From Symbiodinium natans (taxonomy: Eukaryota > Sar > Dinophyceae > Suessiales > Symbiodiniaceae), in the NCBI GenBank assembly GCA_905221605.1, contig CAJNDS010001041.1, positions 1-39,522 on the forward strand: DNA of 39,522 nucleotides, written 5' to 3'. Both the position numbers and the translations under genes were made by a program. The notes under the pieces are model-generated. The model did not search any database, was not told the origin of the DNA, and saw only the letters and a program-made list of their open reading frames with translations. Positions 15,484-25,675 of the stretch are shown here, piece after piece (within the stretch, counting starts at the first letter, position 1; every line of letters begins with the position of its first letter).

Positions 15484-18193
15484 TGTCTCGGGATCTGTTG
15501 GGAACTGGAGGTGGTGTGGTGGGTGAGGGTCTAGGGTGGAAGACGTTGATGGTGATCCCGGTGATCTCAGCGTACTGTGCATCAATGACGCTCTTCTCGG
15601 TGTGGGAGAAGACTGTAGTGAAGTTGCGACTGGCTCGGCTGGTGTCGTTGAAGTGTGCCTCGATGAGCGCCTTCTGAGTCGTCCATCCCCCTCCCTTCTG
15701 CCGCATGTGGCTATGCTGGGAGGTGGACGATGTGACGCGTCCAAATATGGTGAAACCTGTGGCTATTTCTCGTTCGGCAGGACCTGCTCTGGCCTTTGGA
15801 AGGCGGAGGGCTTTGCGGAGGTTGGTGTGGCAAAATCCGAGTTGAAGGTTGTCGGGTGAGTTGTCTTGGTGGAATCCGTTGAACCCACGGTGGGGTAAGT
15901 ATGCTTTGTTGTAGGGGAGGTTGTCGTCATCCCAATTGGTGGGCTCCCAATTCGTGGGTCTGACGAAGCCCTCGCGCAGGATGTGCCATAGGCCTGCTTC
16001 ATCGGTAGCGTGTGACCAATATGCCTTGTAGGCGCCCTTGTGCTTGGGAGGTGATGGACTGTTGGCATCGTGTGCGTGAGGTGGGGGTTTGGTGGTGCGT
16101 AGTGGTATGACGAGGACCTGTACCAGTGGGTAGTCGGTGGTGTCCTGTTTGTTGCTGTAGGGGTCGACGTGGATGAGCTCCGGGTGGATCACCGTGTCCG
16201 TGTTGGGGCGATTTCTGAACTTGCCGAGGAAGGGCGTGATCTTGTAGTGAGAGCAAGCGAAGGATCTTGCCACCTGGCGGATGGCCATCTGTGCTGGGTT
16301 GGAGAGCCAAAGGGGTTGTCCTTGGGTGAGGTTGGCGATGTCGTGCATGATGTCGTTCATGTATCGGACGCCTGTGCTGGAAGGGTCCATGGGCGGTGGT
16401 GGGTCTTGTTGGTGGTACATCTCGGACACACACGCGAGCCTGTAGGGGTCTGCCAAGGCGTCTTGGTAGAGCATCTTCATGCGTCGACGTTCTTCAGGCT
16501 TGAAGCCTGATTCGGTTTCTGTTCCTGCATTGTGTGAAGCGGCTTCTGAGGGTGCTTGGGGTAGTCGGGATGAGGAAGCAGGTGTGTCACTGTGGGTCGC
16601 CGTGTGTGAAGCAGATCGGTGGAGCGCGGGGGTGAGAACGACGGTCGTGCCTCTGCGCCTGGTGCTGCTTGGGGAGGGGCTGCGTTGTGATGGTGTTGGT
16701 TGGGACGTGCGGTGATGATGAACCGGAGAAGAGCGCCTTCTCGATGTTCGCGATTCGGCTTCTTCCGAGTGTCGACGTGTGGATCTGGATCTTCTTGGAC
16801 TGCGTGGCCGTCTGGTTCTGTCTGTCTGGTGGGGGGGGTTGGGTGCGGGGCTGTGGGGTGAATGGGAAATGTGCGTGTGTCGCGTAGATCTGGTGCTCCT
16901 GGGGTGGGCTGGGCTGGGCTCATAGGTGGTTCGGCTGCGACTTCGGGTGTGGTGTGTGGTAAAGGACTCTGCTCTGTGTTGGTCGCCAGGATGTTGTAGT
17001 TGCGTTGGGGCGGCTCTGGCATGGGACTGAAGTAGCGGTGCCACGACTTTCTCAATCATGCCTGTGATGCACGTGAACATCTCCGTCATCTGGGACGGTG
17101 TCGTCATCGACATGGTTTGGGAGGGTGGCTCTGGGGCTTGACGAGGTGGTGGATGTTCTCCGTGATGAACCGGTTGGCCTCTTTGATGGTCATCTTGTTG
17201 TGTGTCAGAAATCTGGGTGGGCATAGATCGCTGAGGTGCCGGAAATGGTCTGGACTGTGACAAAGGCTCCTGTCGTGCTGCGTCTCGCTGCGGATCTCGG
17301 TGAGTATATACTTGAGTAGGGTCTTGCTGAGATCTGCGTCCTTGGTCTGGGTGTTGTGTGTCAACTGGAGCATCTTGCTGACGTGGCTGGTCGTGTTCTG
17401 CTGGATCTCGATGTGCATAGGCGCCCGGGGTATTTAGTAGGGAGATGGGGTAAGGTCCTTCTCGAACTGGAGGATGAGGCTCTGCATGCGCGAACACGGA
17501 ATGATCTGCTCGTTGTGGGACATTCATCTGTTGCGGAAGATAGTGTGCTGGCCGAGGTGCGGCATGATTCCATTCTGGTCGACCCTGAGGAGGGCTTTGT
17601 TGTTGATGGTGGTGCGCAAAGTCTCGAGGGTGGTGGTCTGGTCGTGGATCTTGGCCTTGATGATATTGCTGACCATGCTGAAGATACGGAGGTGGGTCCG
17701 GATTCTGCCAATGACTTGTGGTCTGGGGGTAGGAGTGAGGTTGTGGATGTAGAGGTGCTGGTCGTGCTTCCGGGTGATCGCTGCGGCCGTGTTGTTGAGG
17801 ACTGGCATATTGATGGTGAAGATGGATGTTCTGGTTGGTCGTCTGTGAATGTGGGCCCGTCGTTTGACTCGAAGGTGCGTATCCTGCTGCATCATCACGA
17901 CTATGCGTCGGAGGGCCGAATTGCATTTGATCCAAGAACGCGGCTGGTGCCATCCATTGTGGCCGTAGAGATGCTGCATCCTGGTGGGATGGCCACTGGT
18001 ATTGAGCGTGTACTCCTCCGGCTGGTGGGTGTTGGTTCCATCGGCCTTGCCATCCTTGATCGTCTCCTGGGTAATGTGTCGTCGAGTGTGGCGTCTCGGG
18101 AGGAGGAGGAGGATGTGCCTGATAGTCTGGTGGAGGAGGAGGAGGAGGCGGCTGCCGCTGCCAACTTTGTTGGTACCACTGGTAGCCGTCCAT
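15461..18193 (-). CDS. ORF A, 910-aa protein: long disordered region plus C-terminal folded domain
   Basis: ATG at 18193 sits in GCACCATGG, a good eukaryotic start context. Residues 1-550 are low complexity, rich in Pro, Gln and His with Arg/Ser clusters at 415-515, and are surely disordered. The one exception is a short amphipathic stretch near 368-392 (TEMFTCITGMIEKVVAPLLQ). Residues 560-890 look folded. This part contains WSHATDEAGLWHILREGFVRPT (H728, A729, T730; ILREGF 738-743) and a downstream GFNGFHQDN. That resembles the His-x-Thr and IL..GF opening of ADP-ribosyltransferase-fold domains (PARP or Tpt1 type), but the other catalytic residues cannot be assigned, so this is a weak hypothesis. 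It is the first long ORF of the array. A 296-codon frame on the plus strand (17356-18246) is its shadow. Confidence 0.8.
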   Translation of the reverse strand: MDGYQWYQQSWQRQPPPPPPPPDYQAHPPPPPETPHSTTHYPGDDQGWQGRWNQHPPAGGVHAQYQWPSHQDAASLRPQWMAPAAFLDQMQFGPPTHSRDDAAGYAPSSQTTGPHSQTTNQNIHLHHQYASPQQHGRSDHPEARPAPLHPQPHSYPQTTSHWQNPDPPPYLQHGQQYHQGQDPRPDHHPRDFAHHHQQQSPPQGRPEWNHAAPRPAHYLPQQMNVPQRADHSVFAHAEPHPPVREGPYPISLLNTPGAYAHRDPAEHDQPRQQDAPVDTQHPDQGRRSQQDPTQVYTHRDPQRDAARQEPLSQSRPFPAPQRSMPTQISDTQQDDHQRGQPVHHGEHPPPRQAPEPPSQTMSMTTPSQMTEMFTCITGMIEKVVAPLLQSHARAAPTQLQHPGDQHRAESFTTHHTRSRSRTTYEPSPAHPRSTRSTRHTHISHSPHSPAPNPPHQTDRTRRPRSPRRSRSTRRHSEEAESRTSRRRSSPVHHHRTSQPTPSQRSPSPSSTRRRGTTVVLTPALHRSASHTATHSDTPASSSRLPQAPSEAASHNAGTETESGFKPEERRRMKMLYQDALADPYRLACVSEMYHQQDPPPPMDPSSTGVRYMNDIMHDIANLTQGQPLWLSNPAQMAIRQVARSFACSHYKITPFLGKFRNRPNTDTVIHPELIHVDPYSNKQDTTDYPLVQVLVIPLRTTKPPPHAHDANSPSPPKHKGAYKAYWSHATDEAGLWHILREGFVRPTNWEPTNWDDDNLPYNKAYLPHRGFNGFHQDNSPDNLQLGFCHTNLRKALRLPKARAGPAEREIATGFTIFGRVTSSTSQHSHMRQKGGGWTTQKALIEAHFNDTSRASRNFTTVFSHTEKSVIDAQYAEITGITINVFHPRPSPTTPPPVPNRSRDNERGQQR

Positions 18194-18734
18194 GGTGCGA
18201 GTCCGATGTAGCTGGGGTACGAGCTACTCACTACTCTGACCTATGAAACCGTTACGGCAAAGACGTAACAAAAAGAATGTTGCTAACATCTCCGGATGCT
18301 GGTTCAGGTCTAACAATCGAGGAACATACGGCACGCCGGCCGTCTTGCTGGGCATCGGTGGCACCCACATTAGTGGGCCCGGCATGTTACTAGTGCACGA
18401 AAACAATAGTACTTTGCATTCTCACTCGCCAGGTGAGCTCACATTTTTGGATTATCCTATGCGTCCGCACCGAAGTGAAGACTAACATAGGCAGCATGAA
18501 CGCGTAGGAGCGAGGCTCCACCTACACCCGCGGCCCAAGGCGAGGGCGGGCTGGCTGTATAACACACTTTTTGTTTTAGTGCTTCCACATAAACTGGTAG
18601 ATGGAGATGCTCCGAAGGTAGAGATGCTCAAGCAAGAGGTAGTAGAGGAGCCCGAAAGTGATGAGGTAGAAGGGTCGCGAATGAAGGTTTATATGAAATA
18701 TACTATGAGGTACTTGAAATGTTCCTTCAACTGT
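18194..18734. other. 5' flank of the ORF array, noncoding
   Basis: These 540 nt lie upstream of ORF A and hold no long frame on either strand. They probably contain the element's 5' untranslated region and promoter, but I could not identify a TATA box, terminal repeat or ribozyme core by eye. On the coding strand CGTACCCCAG precedes the ORF A ATG by about 20 nt. Confidence 0.4.
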
Positions 18735-19080
18735 GCTCGTCACGCTCAGATGCTCTGCAAGTCATGCTCTGATGCTCCACCACTCATGCTCAACCAAGCT
18801 TGCTCACCACGCTCAGAAGCTTGCTCACCACGCTCAGAAGCTCTACAATTCATGCTCTGATGCCCCACAATTGATGCTGGCACAATTCTGCTCATCACGC
18901 TCAGATGCTCTGCAAGTCATGCTCTGATGCTACACACTTCATGCTCCCGCAACTCTGCTCATCGCGCTCCGATGCTCCACAGTGCATGCTCAAATGCTCT
19001 AACACTCATGTTCCGAACCTTCTCCATGCTTTCGTCCATCATCATGCTCGACATGTTCCATCACCATGCTAAAGTGACAT
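18735..19080. repeat. Degenerate TGCTC-rich tandem repeat
   Basis: The motif (A/C)TGCTC or CGCTCAGATGCTC recurs every 10-25 nt. A 36-bp stretch at 18741-18776 is repeated exactly at 18896-18931. A 21-bp unit, GCTTGCTCACCACGCTCAGAA in form, is tandemly duplicated at 18798-18840. It lies in the 5' flank of the array. A 64-codon plus-strand frame here is a product of the repeat and not a likely gene. Confidence 0.6.
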
Positions 19081-19899
<819 letters not shown>

Positions 19900-20414
19900 C
19901 CCACGCATGCACCTTCCGTGTGCGTGAGGCCCTATGCCCAACACCCCACAACCCCAAACAAGTATTGCGCTCTCAAAGGAGCTGTGCGAGAACACCAGGC
20001 ACGTGACACAACCAAGCCCTTGAGCAGTGTGCTTTCGTGACCTTTAAAGTTTATTTTGATTTCATCTTTGGTTTCTTTCGTGACGACTGTGTTTCTTTTT
20101 CGCAGCTCAACTCTGTGCGAAAGAGCTTGTGTTTGTCATTTCTGTCAGTTCACGGGCCAATATATGCGTTGTGGTGCGTTTGATGCTCTGTTTGGGGTTG
20201 GGCTGCTGTTGCCGCTGCCTGTCATGACAGGCCTGGACAACCACAAGCCAGCGTGTTACTCCAAAAAGCAGTGATGGCTCCACAGTTGTGCGGTTTGTAA
20301 GGAAGGCAGGGTAGCGGAGCTGACAGGGAGATATCCTGATGACCGGTGCCATCAAGGCTTAAAACACCACTCGACAACGGACCCCATGAATCCTAATACC
20401 CCCGCTAGCAAATG
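19900..20414. other. Unique noncoding stretch
   Basis: No long frame or structured repeat is visible. A T-rich run ending in TTTTTCGCAG at about 20095-20105 on the plus strand looks like a splice acceptor, but no coding sequence follows it. Confidence 0.35.
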
Positions 20415-20690
20415 AATCCTTTCCGAACCCATCATGAGAGCATTCCCCCCCGCTTGCAATGGAGGGGGGGGGGGGGCTGCGCTTTTTTTGGCCGGGCAAA
20501 CTTGCTTAAATCATACGAATCCCTTCCAAACCCATGATGTTGCGAGCATTGTTTGCAAACGGCGGGGGCTGCGCGCCCCCCCCTTTTTTTAGCCGGCAAG
20601 CCTGCTTCAAAGCTCACGAATCCCTTCCAAACCCATGATGCGAGCATTGTGTTTTCAAATGCGGGGGTTTGCGCAGCCCCCAACCCCCCT
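20415..20690. repeat. Three copies of a ~100-bp tandem repeat
   Basis: Units start at 20415, 20518 and 20619 (periods 103 and 101). Each opens with AATCCYTTCCRAACCCAT(C/G)ATG, then GAGCATT and a G/C homopolymer block, and ends in GCTTNAA...ACG in the first two. Copies differ mainly in homopolymer length, so slippage or sequencing error may contribute. Confidence 0.75.
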
Positions 20691-20699
20691 GAAAAAAGA

Positions 20700-21605
20700 G
20701 GGAATATATGCTTGCTTTCCTACGAAAATTCAGACCTTATAGTGGAAGTTGAATTTTCCGATTAAAAATAGAGATATAAACGTCTTCTTAATAAAGAATC
20801 GAGAAAATAGAGCTTGTGTTATGAGAATATGACAAACATGAACAAAACACTTGCTGTCTGCGAGTCACAGATAGAGATAATACATGTACTCTTATGACAA
20901 TATAGAGAATTTGCTTTTCATGTATTCCTCTCTCATGTCTTCCTCGTGAAATAAAGAGAAGAAGTCTGAAAATACTGACAAATAGTAACTATAGAACAAT
21001 AGAGCTTTTCGCTATAGAGAAATTAGAGGGCTTCCTATGACAACATAGAGGCAATAGAGGTTTTCATACGAAAATATAGCGAAAATACAAAGCGTCTTCA
21101 TATTGAGATGCAGAGGTCTTGATATTCAAATATAGAGAATAGAGGTGTCCTATCAACATAACAAGAAAAGAGAGGTTTCATATCAACATATGCACAAAAA
21201 AGAGGTTTTCCCAAAGAAAAAGGTTCTCATGTTCAAATTCTAACACAATGGAGGTTTTCCTATTTAGACACAGGGAAAACAATGGGCTTCCTATTCGAAT
21301 AGGACAAGAGGATCAAAAACACTTAATTGCAAGTCACATATTGAGATAACACAGAGAATTAGTTTCTCATGTATTCCTCTCTCATGTCTTCCTCATTAAA
21401 TATAGAGGAAATCTATGACGATATAGAGAAAAATAGAGAGAAATAGAGGCTTTCGTTATAAAATATAGAGAAATAGAGGTTTTCGTATTGAAGTATATAG
21501 AAATTTGAAAAACTAGAGGTTTTCATAGTAGATGTAGAGAAAATATAGGTTTTCAGGCTTTCCTATTAAGATATAGAGAAAATGGAGGTTCATAGTAAAA
21601 TATAG
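20700..21605. repeat. AT-rich degenerate repeat (ATAGAGAAA / AGAGGTTTTC)
   Basis: Over 900 bp the phrases ATATAGAGAAA, AATAGAGGTTTTC and TTCCTAT recur at irregular 20-60 nt spacing in the same orientation. Base composition shifts sharply from G/C-rich to A/T-rich at about 20700 and back at about 21605. No long frame was seen. This looks like an old, eroded minisatellite. Confidence 0.7.
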
Positions 21606-21830
21606 AGAAAGCCGCAAAAACGCTCCGCACCCGCAGCAAAAAAATCAAACGTGCCCCCACGGCACCCGCAACAGAAAAAAAAAAGAAAAGAAAACGCGCC
21701 CCCGCACCCGCAGCAAAACAAACGCGCCCCCGCACCCGCAGCAAAAAAAAAGACACGCCCCCGCACCCGCAGCAAAAACAAAACGCACCCCGCACCCGCA
21801 ACAAAGAAGCACCCGCAGCAAACAAAAAAC
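21606..21830. repeat. CCCGCACCCGCAGCAAAA minisatellite
   Basis: About six to seven units of the type CGCCCCCGCACCCGCAGC plus a run of A, with period about 25-45 nt. The Cys/Gly/Ala frames on the minus strand here are repeat artefacts. It sits exactly at the border between the AT-rich repeat and the telomere-repeat domain. Confidence 0.8.
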
Positions 21831-22564
21831 ACTCTTACCGGGTTTAGGGTTTAGGGCCCTACACCCTTAAACCCGGAAGCTTCCGCCGCTTCCAGGAGCA
21901 GCTGGCGCAAAGCGGAAAAGGCCTCCTCTTAGGGTTTCAGAACTGCGAAAAGGGAAGGTACATAGAAGGAAATAGTTTTGGGGGGCTTCGAGGACTGTTA
22001 GGGTTTAGAACCCCGAAACTTCCTTAAGAGACCGCACCATGGCTGTCGGGTGCCAGGCTGGAGGCCGCGACAGCGGGCTTTGTGTGCGGCCAAGCTGTTT
22101 CTACTGGCGACTCTCGCGTGCGGCGAAGGGCGAGCAGTCCTCTAAGGATGGTGCATGGCTTGAAGAACCGTCTCCTGGTGTAGGTGTTTGAGAGGTCCAT
22201 GCTGGCTACCTAAACCCTGAACCCTAAACCCAGACGGCCTCAGTGTTCTTGTGCGTTGCTTCAGGGGTAGAGGGGAGCGACAGAGCCTGCGCCTTTGAGG
22301 CAGCATCTCCGATGGGGGCGGGACCGCCGCAAGTTCTCAGAGGGTTCGCTGCTTTTGATGTATAAGGGGCTTCCCACAACAGCGCCCCGAAATCACACCT
22401 AAGCCCTATCTAAAGGCTCCTATGTAAATTCAGGGTAGTCTTTATAATCCCCTATCCCTACAAAACCTAACCCCAAAAGGAACTACACTCTAAGCCTTAG
22501 CGGGTAAACCCTTGGAGGAGGATTGCGGTATTGAACCGAGTCTGCGGTTGCCGCATGTGGTGAC

Positions 22565-22670
22565 CGTAATGTAGGGGCCTGAATAATTCGAATAGATTTT
22601 TTGGGGTTATTCTAGTATAATTGTAAAGGGACCATAAGGGGATACTACTAGTAATTACTAATTACAAATA
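22565..22670 (+). repeat. Dispersed repeat, copy 1 (pairs with 24190-24292)
   Basis: The stretch with GGGGCCTGAATAATTCGAAT, TTTTGGGGTTATT, AGTATAATT and AGGGACCATAAGGG recurs in reverse orientation at 24190-24292 with moderate divergence. In this copy it continues into an inverted repeat. Confidence 0.65.
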
Positions 22671-22701
22671 GCATCCCCTTATGCTCCCTTTACAGGTATA
22701 C
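22615..22701. repeat. Imperfect inverted repeat, MITE-like
   Basis: GTAAAGGGACCATAAGGGGAT at 22623-22643 pairs with ATCCCCTTATGCTCCCTTTAC at about 22673-22693 with one mismatch, and GTATA ends extend the stem. The centre is AT-rich (TAGTAATTACTAATTAC). It is noncoding and of MITE size. Confidence 0.7.
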
Positions 22702-23059
22702 GATAGCAACTATAGGGCCTATAGCAGACCGCCCCAGAGTCTGCTGAAGTCTTCAGAGCCCTCTTGGGGTTCAACGTTGGGGTTTCGGGGTGTTTCGGGT
22801 TTAGCGTTTCGCGTTTCTTGGTGTTTAGGGTTTAGGGTTTAGGGTTTCGAGATGTTTCGGGATGTGTCGGGCTTAGGGATGTTTCGGGTTGAATTAGGGT
22901 TTATGGTTTAGGGTTTAGGGCTAGCTGTTCTGAAGAGGAGTCCCCCGAAGAGGAGGGTGCGCCGGGCGAGGAGGACCGCCGGACCTTGGGCAGTGGACAG
23001 CCCCAAACCCCAAAGCCAAGGTCAATATGGGAGCTTCCCGAAACCCTGAACCCCGAGCC

Positions 23060-23167
23060 CCAAGCCATAAACCCTAAACCCGAAACCTTAAACCCTAAAA
23101 CCTAAAACCCTGAACCCTAAAACCCTAAACCCTAAACCCTAAACCCTAAACCCTAAACCCTAAACCT
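23060..23167 (-). repeat. Telomere-like tract, CCCTAAA on plus strand
   Basis: Degenerate units at the left (CCCGAAACCTTAAACC) become perfect CCCTAAA at the right (about seven units). Confidence 0.93.
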
Positions 23168-23450
23168 CTCCAAAGCCCTCAATATAGGTCGTCAGCGGCG
23201 CCATGCAATCTCAAGTAACGGATCTGGTTTTCCTTATAATCGGGTTCTTGATACTTAAGGGAGTGGGGTTCAAGGAGTTTAGGGCTTACAGGGTAGGTAA
23301 CCCAAGGTTCCCGAATACTCCCCACGACTGCCTAAGACTCTCTAAGCTTCCCTAAGGTTCCCTAAGTACCACCCGACTTTCCCGGTCAGCCACCGACTTC
23401 CAGTTGGTATCCACTCAGGGCGCCCGGTGGTCAACATACTTAACGTTGGG

Positions 23451-23501
23451 GTTTAGGGTTTAGGGTTTAGGGTTTAGGGTTTAGGGTTTAGGGTTTAGGG
23501 T
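23451..23501 (+). repeat. Telomere-like tract, TTTAGGG x ~7
   Basis: Perfect TTTAGGG units on the plus strand, preceded by AACGTTGGGG. Confidence 0.95.
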
Positions 23502-23753
23502 AACTCCGTGCCACCCTTAGGACTAATGTTGTTCCCCCAGCTGCCGAGCAAGTGGAGTCCTGACGCCTTGTACTGTCATGAGATTCGGGGTTTGCTCGTT
23601 TAGGTGTTTGTGGCCCAGCTGGTACTTTCTCCTAAACCCTAAACCCCAAACCCTAAACCCTAAACCCTAAACCCCCTGCCCGTGCCCTTTCATCTGCCAG
23701 CAGGCATTTGCCTCGACGCCGCATGCGATCCATTGCTGGGGACTCTTTCTTCA

Positions 23754-23860
23754 GGGTTTGGGTTTAGGGTTTAGGGTTTAGGGTTTAGGGTTTAGGGTTT
23801 AGGGTTTAGGGTTTAGGGTTTAGGGTTTAGGGTTTAGGGTTTAGGGTTTAGGGTTTAGGG
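23754..23860 (+). repeat. Telomere-like tract, TTTAGGG x ~15
   Basis: Perfect TTTAGGG units on the plus strand after one GGGTTTGGG variant. It is one of the three longest pure tracts. Confidence 0.96.
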
Positions 23861-24189
23861 CAGCCTGCAAAGCACGTAAGGGCAGGTTTTTGGGCTTCGG
23901 AACGCTTCTTCGCTCCCTGATCTTCCTTCCACCATGTGTTAGGATCCGCCACGTGGTGACCTCTAAACCCCTCACCCCCCCCCCCCCCCCCACCAAAAAA
24001 AAAAAAAAACCTAAAATCTGAACCCTAGAACCCCCCAGGCTTATGATGCCCTAAGCCTGCAAGTCCAACCGCCCACCGTTGGCTGAGGCGCATCCGACTC
24101 GGACGGAGATGCCTTGCCCATCAAGCTGCTCTTGCCGGGCTCTTGGTTGAAGCTTTGAGAGTTTGGGCTTTGCACTGCTTAATATACGG

Positions 24190-24292
24190 GTTGGAATAAT
24201 TACTATCAGTCTTCCCTTATGGTCCCTTGAGAATGATACTATAATAACCCCCCAAAACACTATTCCAATTATTGAGGCCCCTATATTGTAGG
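24190..24292 (-). repeat. Dispersed repeat, copy 2 (reverse of 22565-22670)
   Basis: Read on the minus strand it has TATAGGGGCCTCAATAATTG, TTTTGGGGGGTTATTATAGT and AAGGGACCATAAGGG, in the same order as copy 1. Confidence 0.65.
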
Positions 24293-24683
24293 GCGCAAGG
24301 TTTGAGAGTTTGGGCTTTAAATGGTATTTAAGGGTGCTTCGGGCTCAGGGCTTGGGATTTGGGTTTCCCGGCTGGCTGCAGCGCTCCTATGCCCACCTCC
24401 CTCAAAACCCCTATGCTAGGTCGGGCCTTGGGGATATTGCATACTTTCCCTTGTTGGGTTGAGAAGAGGCTCATATTCAGGAATCTTCTTGTGAGGGTTT
24501 TCAAGGTTTTTTGGGCCATCCTTGAACCCTGAGCCCTAAACCCTAAACCCTAAACCCTAGATCTGCCCCTGAACCAGGTCTGCTTTTGAGGGCGGCCCGC
24601 CCGTGCTTTTCTTCGACTACCCACCGGCGGTGGGACAGGAGCGGGGCTTCAGGGCTGGGGGGGGGGGGGGGGGGGGTTAGGGG

Positions 24684-24784
24684 TTTAGGAATTAGGTTTT
24701 AGGGTTTAGGTTTTAGGGTTAGGGTTTTGGGCTTAGGGTTTAGGATTTAGGGTTTAGGGTTTAGGGTTTAGGGTTTAGGGTTTG
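24684..24784 (+). repeat. Telomere-like tract, degenerate TTTAGGG after a poly-G run
   Basis: About 19 G at 24657-24676 are followed by variants (GTTTAGGAATTAGGTTTTAGG) that become perfect TTTAGGG toward the right. Confidence 0.9.
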
Positions 24785-24887
24785 CAGGGGGGAGAGGGGT
24801 GAAGAGAAGACGACAGGTCCTACACACCCAAGCCCTATCAGCCCTACACCTAGACGCTGGACCCTATAGACCTTAGGCCATACAAAT

Positions 24888-25000
24888 TTGGGAGGTTCCC
24901 CCCTTATACTAACAGTCCTTAATAATAGGGCTTATAGTAACCCCCTATTCTAATCCCTATTAAGGACTCCTAGTATAAGGGGGGGGGGGGAACATCCCAA
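24888..25000. repeat. MITE-like inverted-repeat element, copy A
   Basis: It begins TTGGGAGGTTCCCCCCTTAT and ends with the near-exact reverse complement (ATAAGGGGG...GGGAACATCCCAA), with internal complementary arms AGTCCTTAATA and TATTAAGGACT. It is 113 bp and noncoding. A second copy in opposite orientation lies at 27476-27575. No clear target-site duplication was found. Confidence 0.7.
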
Positions 25001-25136
25001 CCTAAAAGCCCGAAGCCCTGACCACAGCTGACGCCCCGATGTGCTACGAGCCTGCAGGCAAGGGAGGTGGATCCCGACCGCATCATCTTTCTTGATGAGC
25101 CGGGGGCACCCGGCCGGTTCAAAGCTTTGGCCAGCT

Positions 25137-25256
25137 TAGGGTTTCTAGGGCTTCGGACTCTCGGGTTTAGGGTTTAGGGTTTAGGGTTTAGGGTTTAGGG
25201 TTTAGGGTTTAGGGTTTAGGGTTTAGGGTTTAGGGTTTAGGGTTTAGGGTTTAAGG
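25137..25256 (+). repeat. Telomere-like tract, TTTAGGG x ~13
   Basis: GGGTTTCTAGGGCTTCGG is followed by perfect TTTAGGG from about 25163 to 25253. Confidence 0.95.
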
Positions 25257-25410
25257 CAAATTCCCCCCCGGTGGGAAGGTGTTCAATGAAGCATGAAAGT
25301 TTTAAGGGTCAAGGGCTTGCGGCTCCTGGGCCCTCAACACCAAGACAAACCCAACAGCCTTCTTGTGACGTCTGTCACTGCGCAGTTCCACATCATGACC
25401 TTCGGGACTA

Positions 25411-25675
25411 CTGCGCCAGGACGAAAGTTCGTCGCATCGGGCACTTACGCCAGCATGTACGTGCAAACCCCCCACCCCCATAGACTCCTCCACCAGATGT
25501 GCCTCTGGGGCGCGGAGGATTTAAAGTCCTCCGTCGGAACAAAAAAGTAATATATGTTTAAAACAGCGCGCAAATTCCTCCGCTGGCCAGGCCACAGAAA
25601 ATGCACTTCCGCGTACTCCGCGTCCTCCACTAACGCAAGATATGCAAGTGCGACAAAACTTTCTTCCTCCTGATG
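25411..25675 (+). repeat. 265-bp direct repeat, left copy
   Basis: From CTGCGCCAGGACGAAAGTTC to TTCTTCCTCCTGATG, this segment is repeated at 26548-26812 at the same length. I noticed a single difference (ACGCC versus ATGCC). It contains an imperfect palindrome, GGAGGATTTAAAGTCCTCC. Short frames in it are not convincing genes. Confidence 0.9.

Larger units (their letters stand above)
1..18193 (-). mobile_element. Giant Penelope-like retroelement (partial): one-strand array of at least ten ORFs
   Basis: Ten long ORFs lie head to tail on the minus strand and cover most of 18.2 kb. The gaps between long ORFs range from about 60 to 490 nt, and there are no long ORFs of comparable quality on the other strand. 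ORF D encodes a reverse transcriptase of the Penelope-like class with an N-terminal GIY-YIG-like nuclease. The neighbours share an unusual composition, rich in His, Gln, Pro and Thr. I infer that they form one mobile unit. The left end is not in the window because ORF J runs off the edge. The right end lies somewhere after 18193 and I could not find a terminal repeat there. The main alternative is a lone PLE inserted among unrelated genes, but the uniform strand, spacing and composition argue against it. No integrase, RNase H, protease or tyrosine recombinase motif was seen. Confidence 0.65.

Noticed and set aside
17356-18246. 296-codon plus-strand frame rich in Val, Asp and Glu
   Set aside because: It is antisense to the low-complexity half of ORF A. 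The lack of stops follows from ORF A's Pro/Gln/His codon bias.
20335-20375. CTGATGA core, possible hammerhead ribozyme (found in many PLEs)
   Set aside because: No GAAA box or matching stems follow. Other CTGATGA occurrences also lacked the core, so no hammerhead could be supported by eye.
21553-21854. Cys/Gly/Ala- and Pro-rich frames
   Set aside because: They are products of the CCCGCACCCGCAGC minisatellite.
23754-25256. A true chromosome end
   Set aside because: The TTTAGGG tracts are short, in both orientations, and followed by 14 kb of other sequence.
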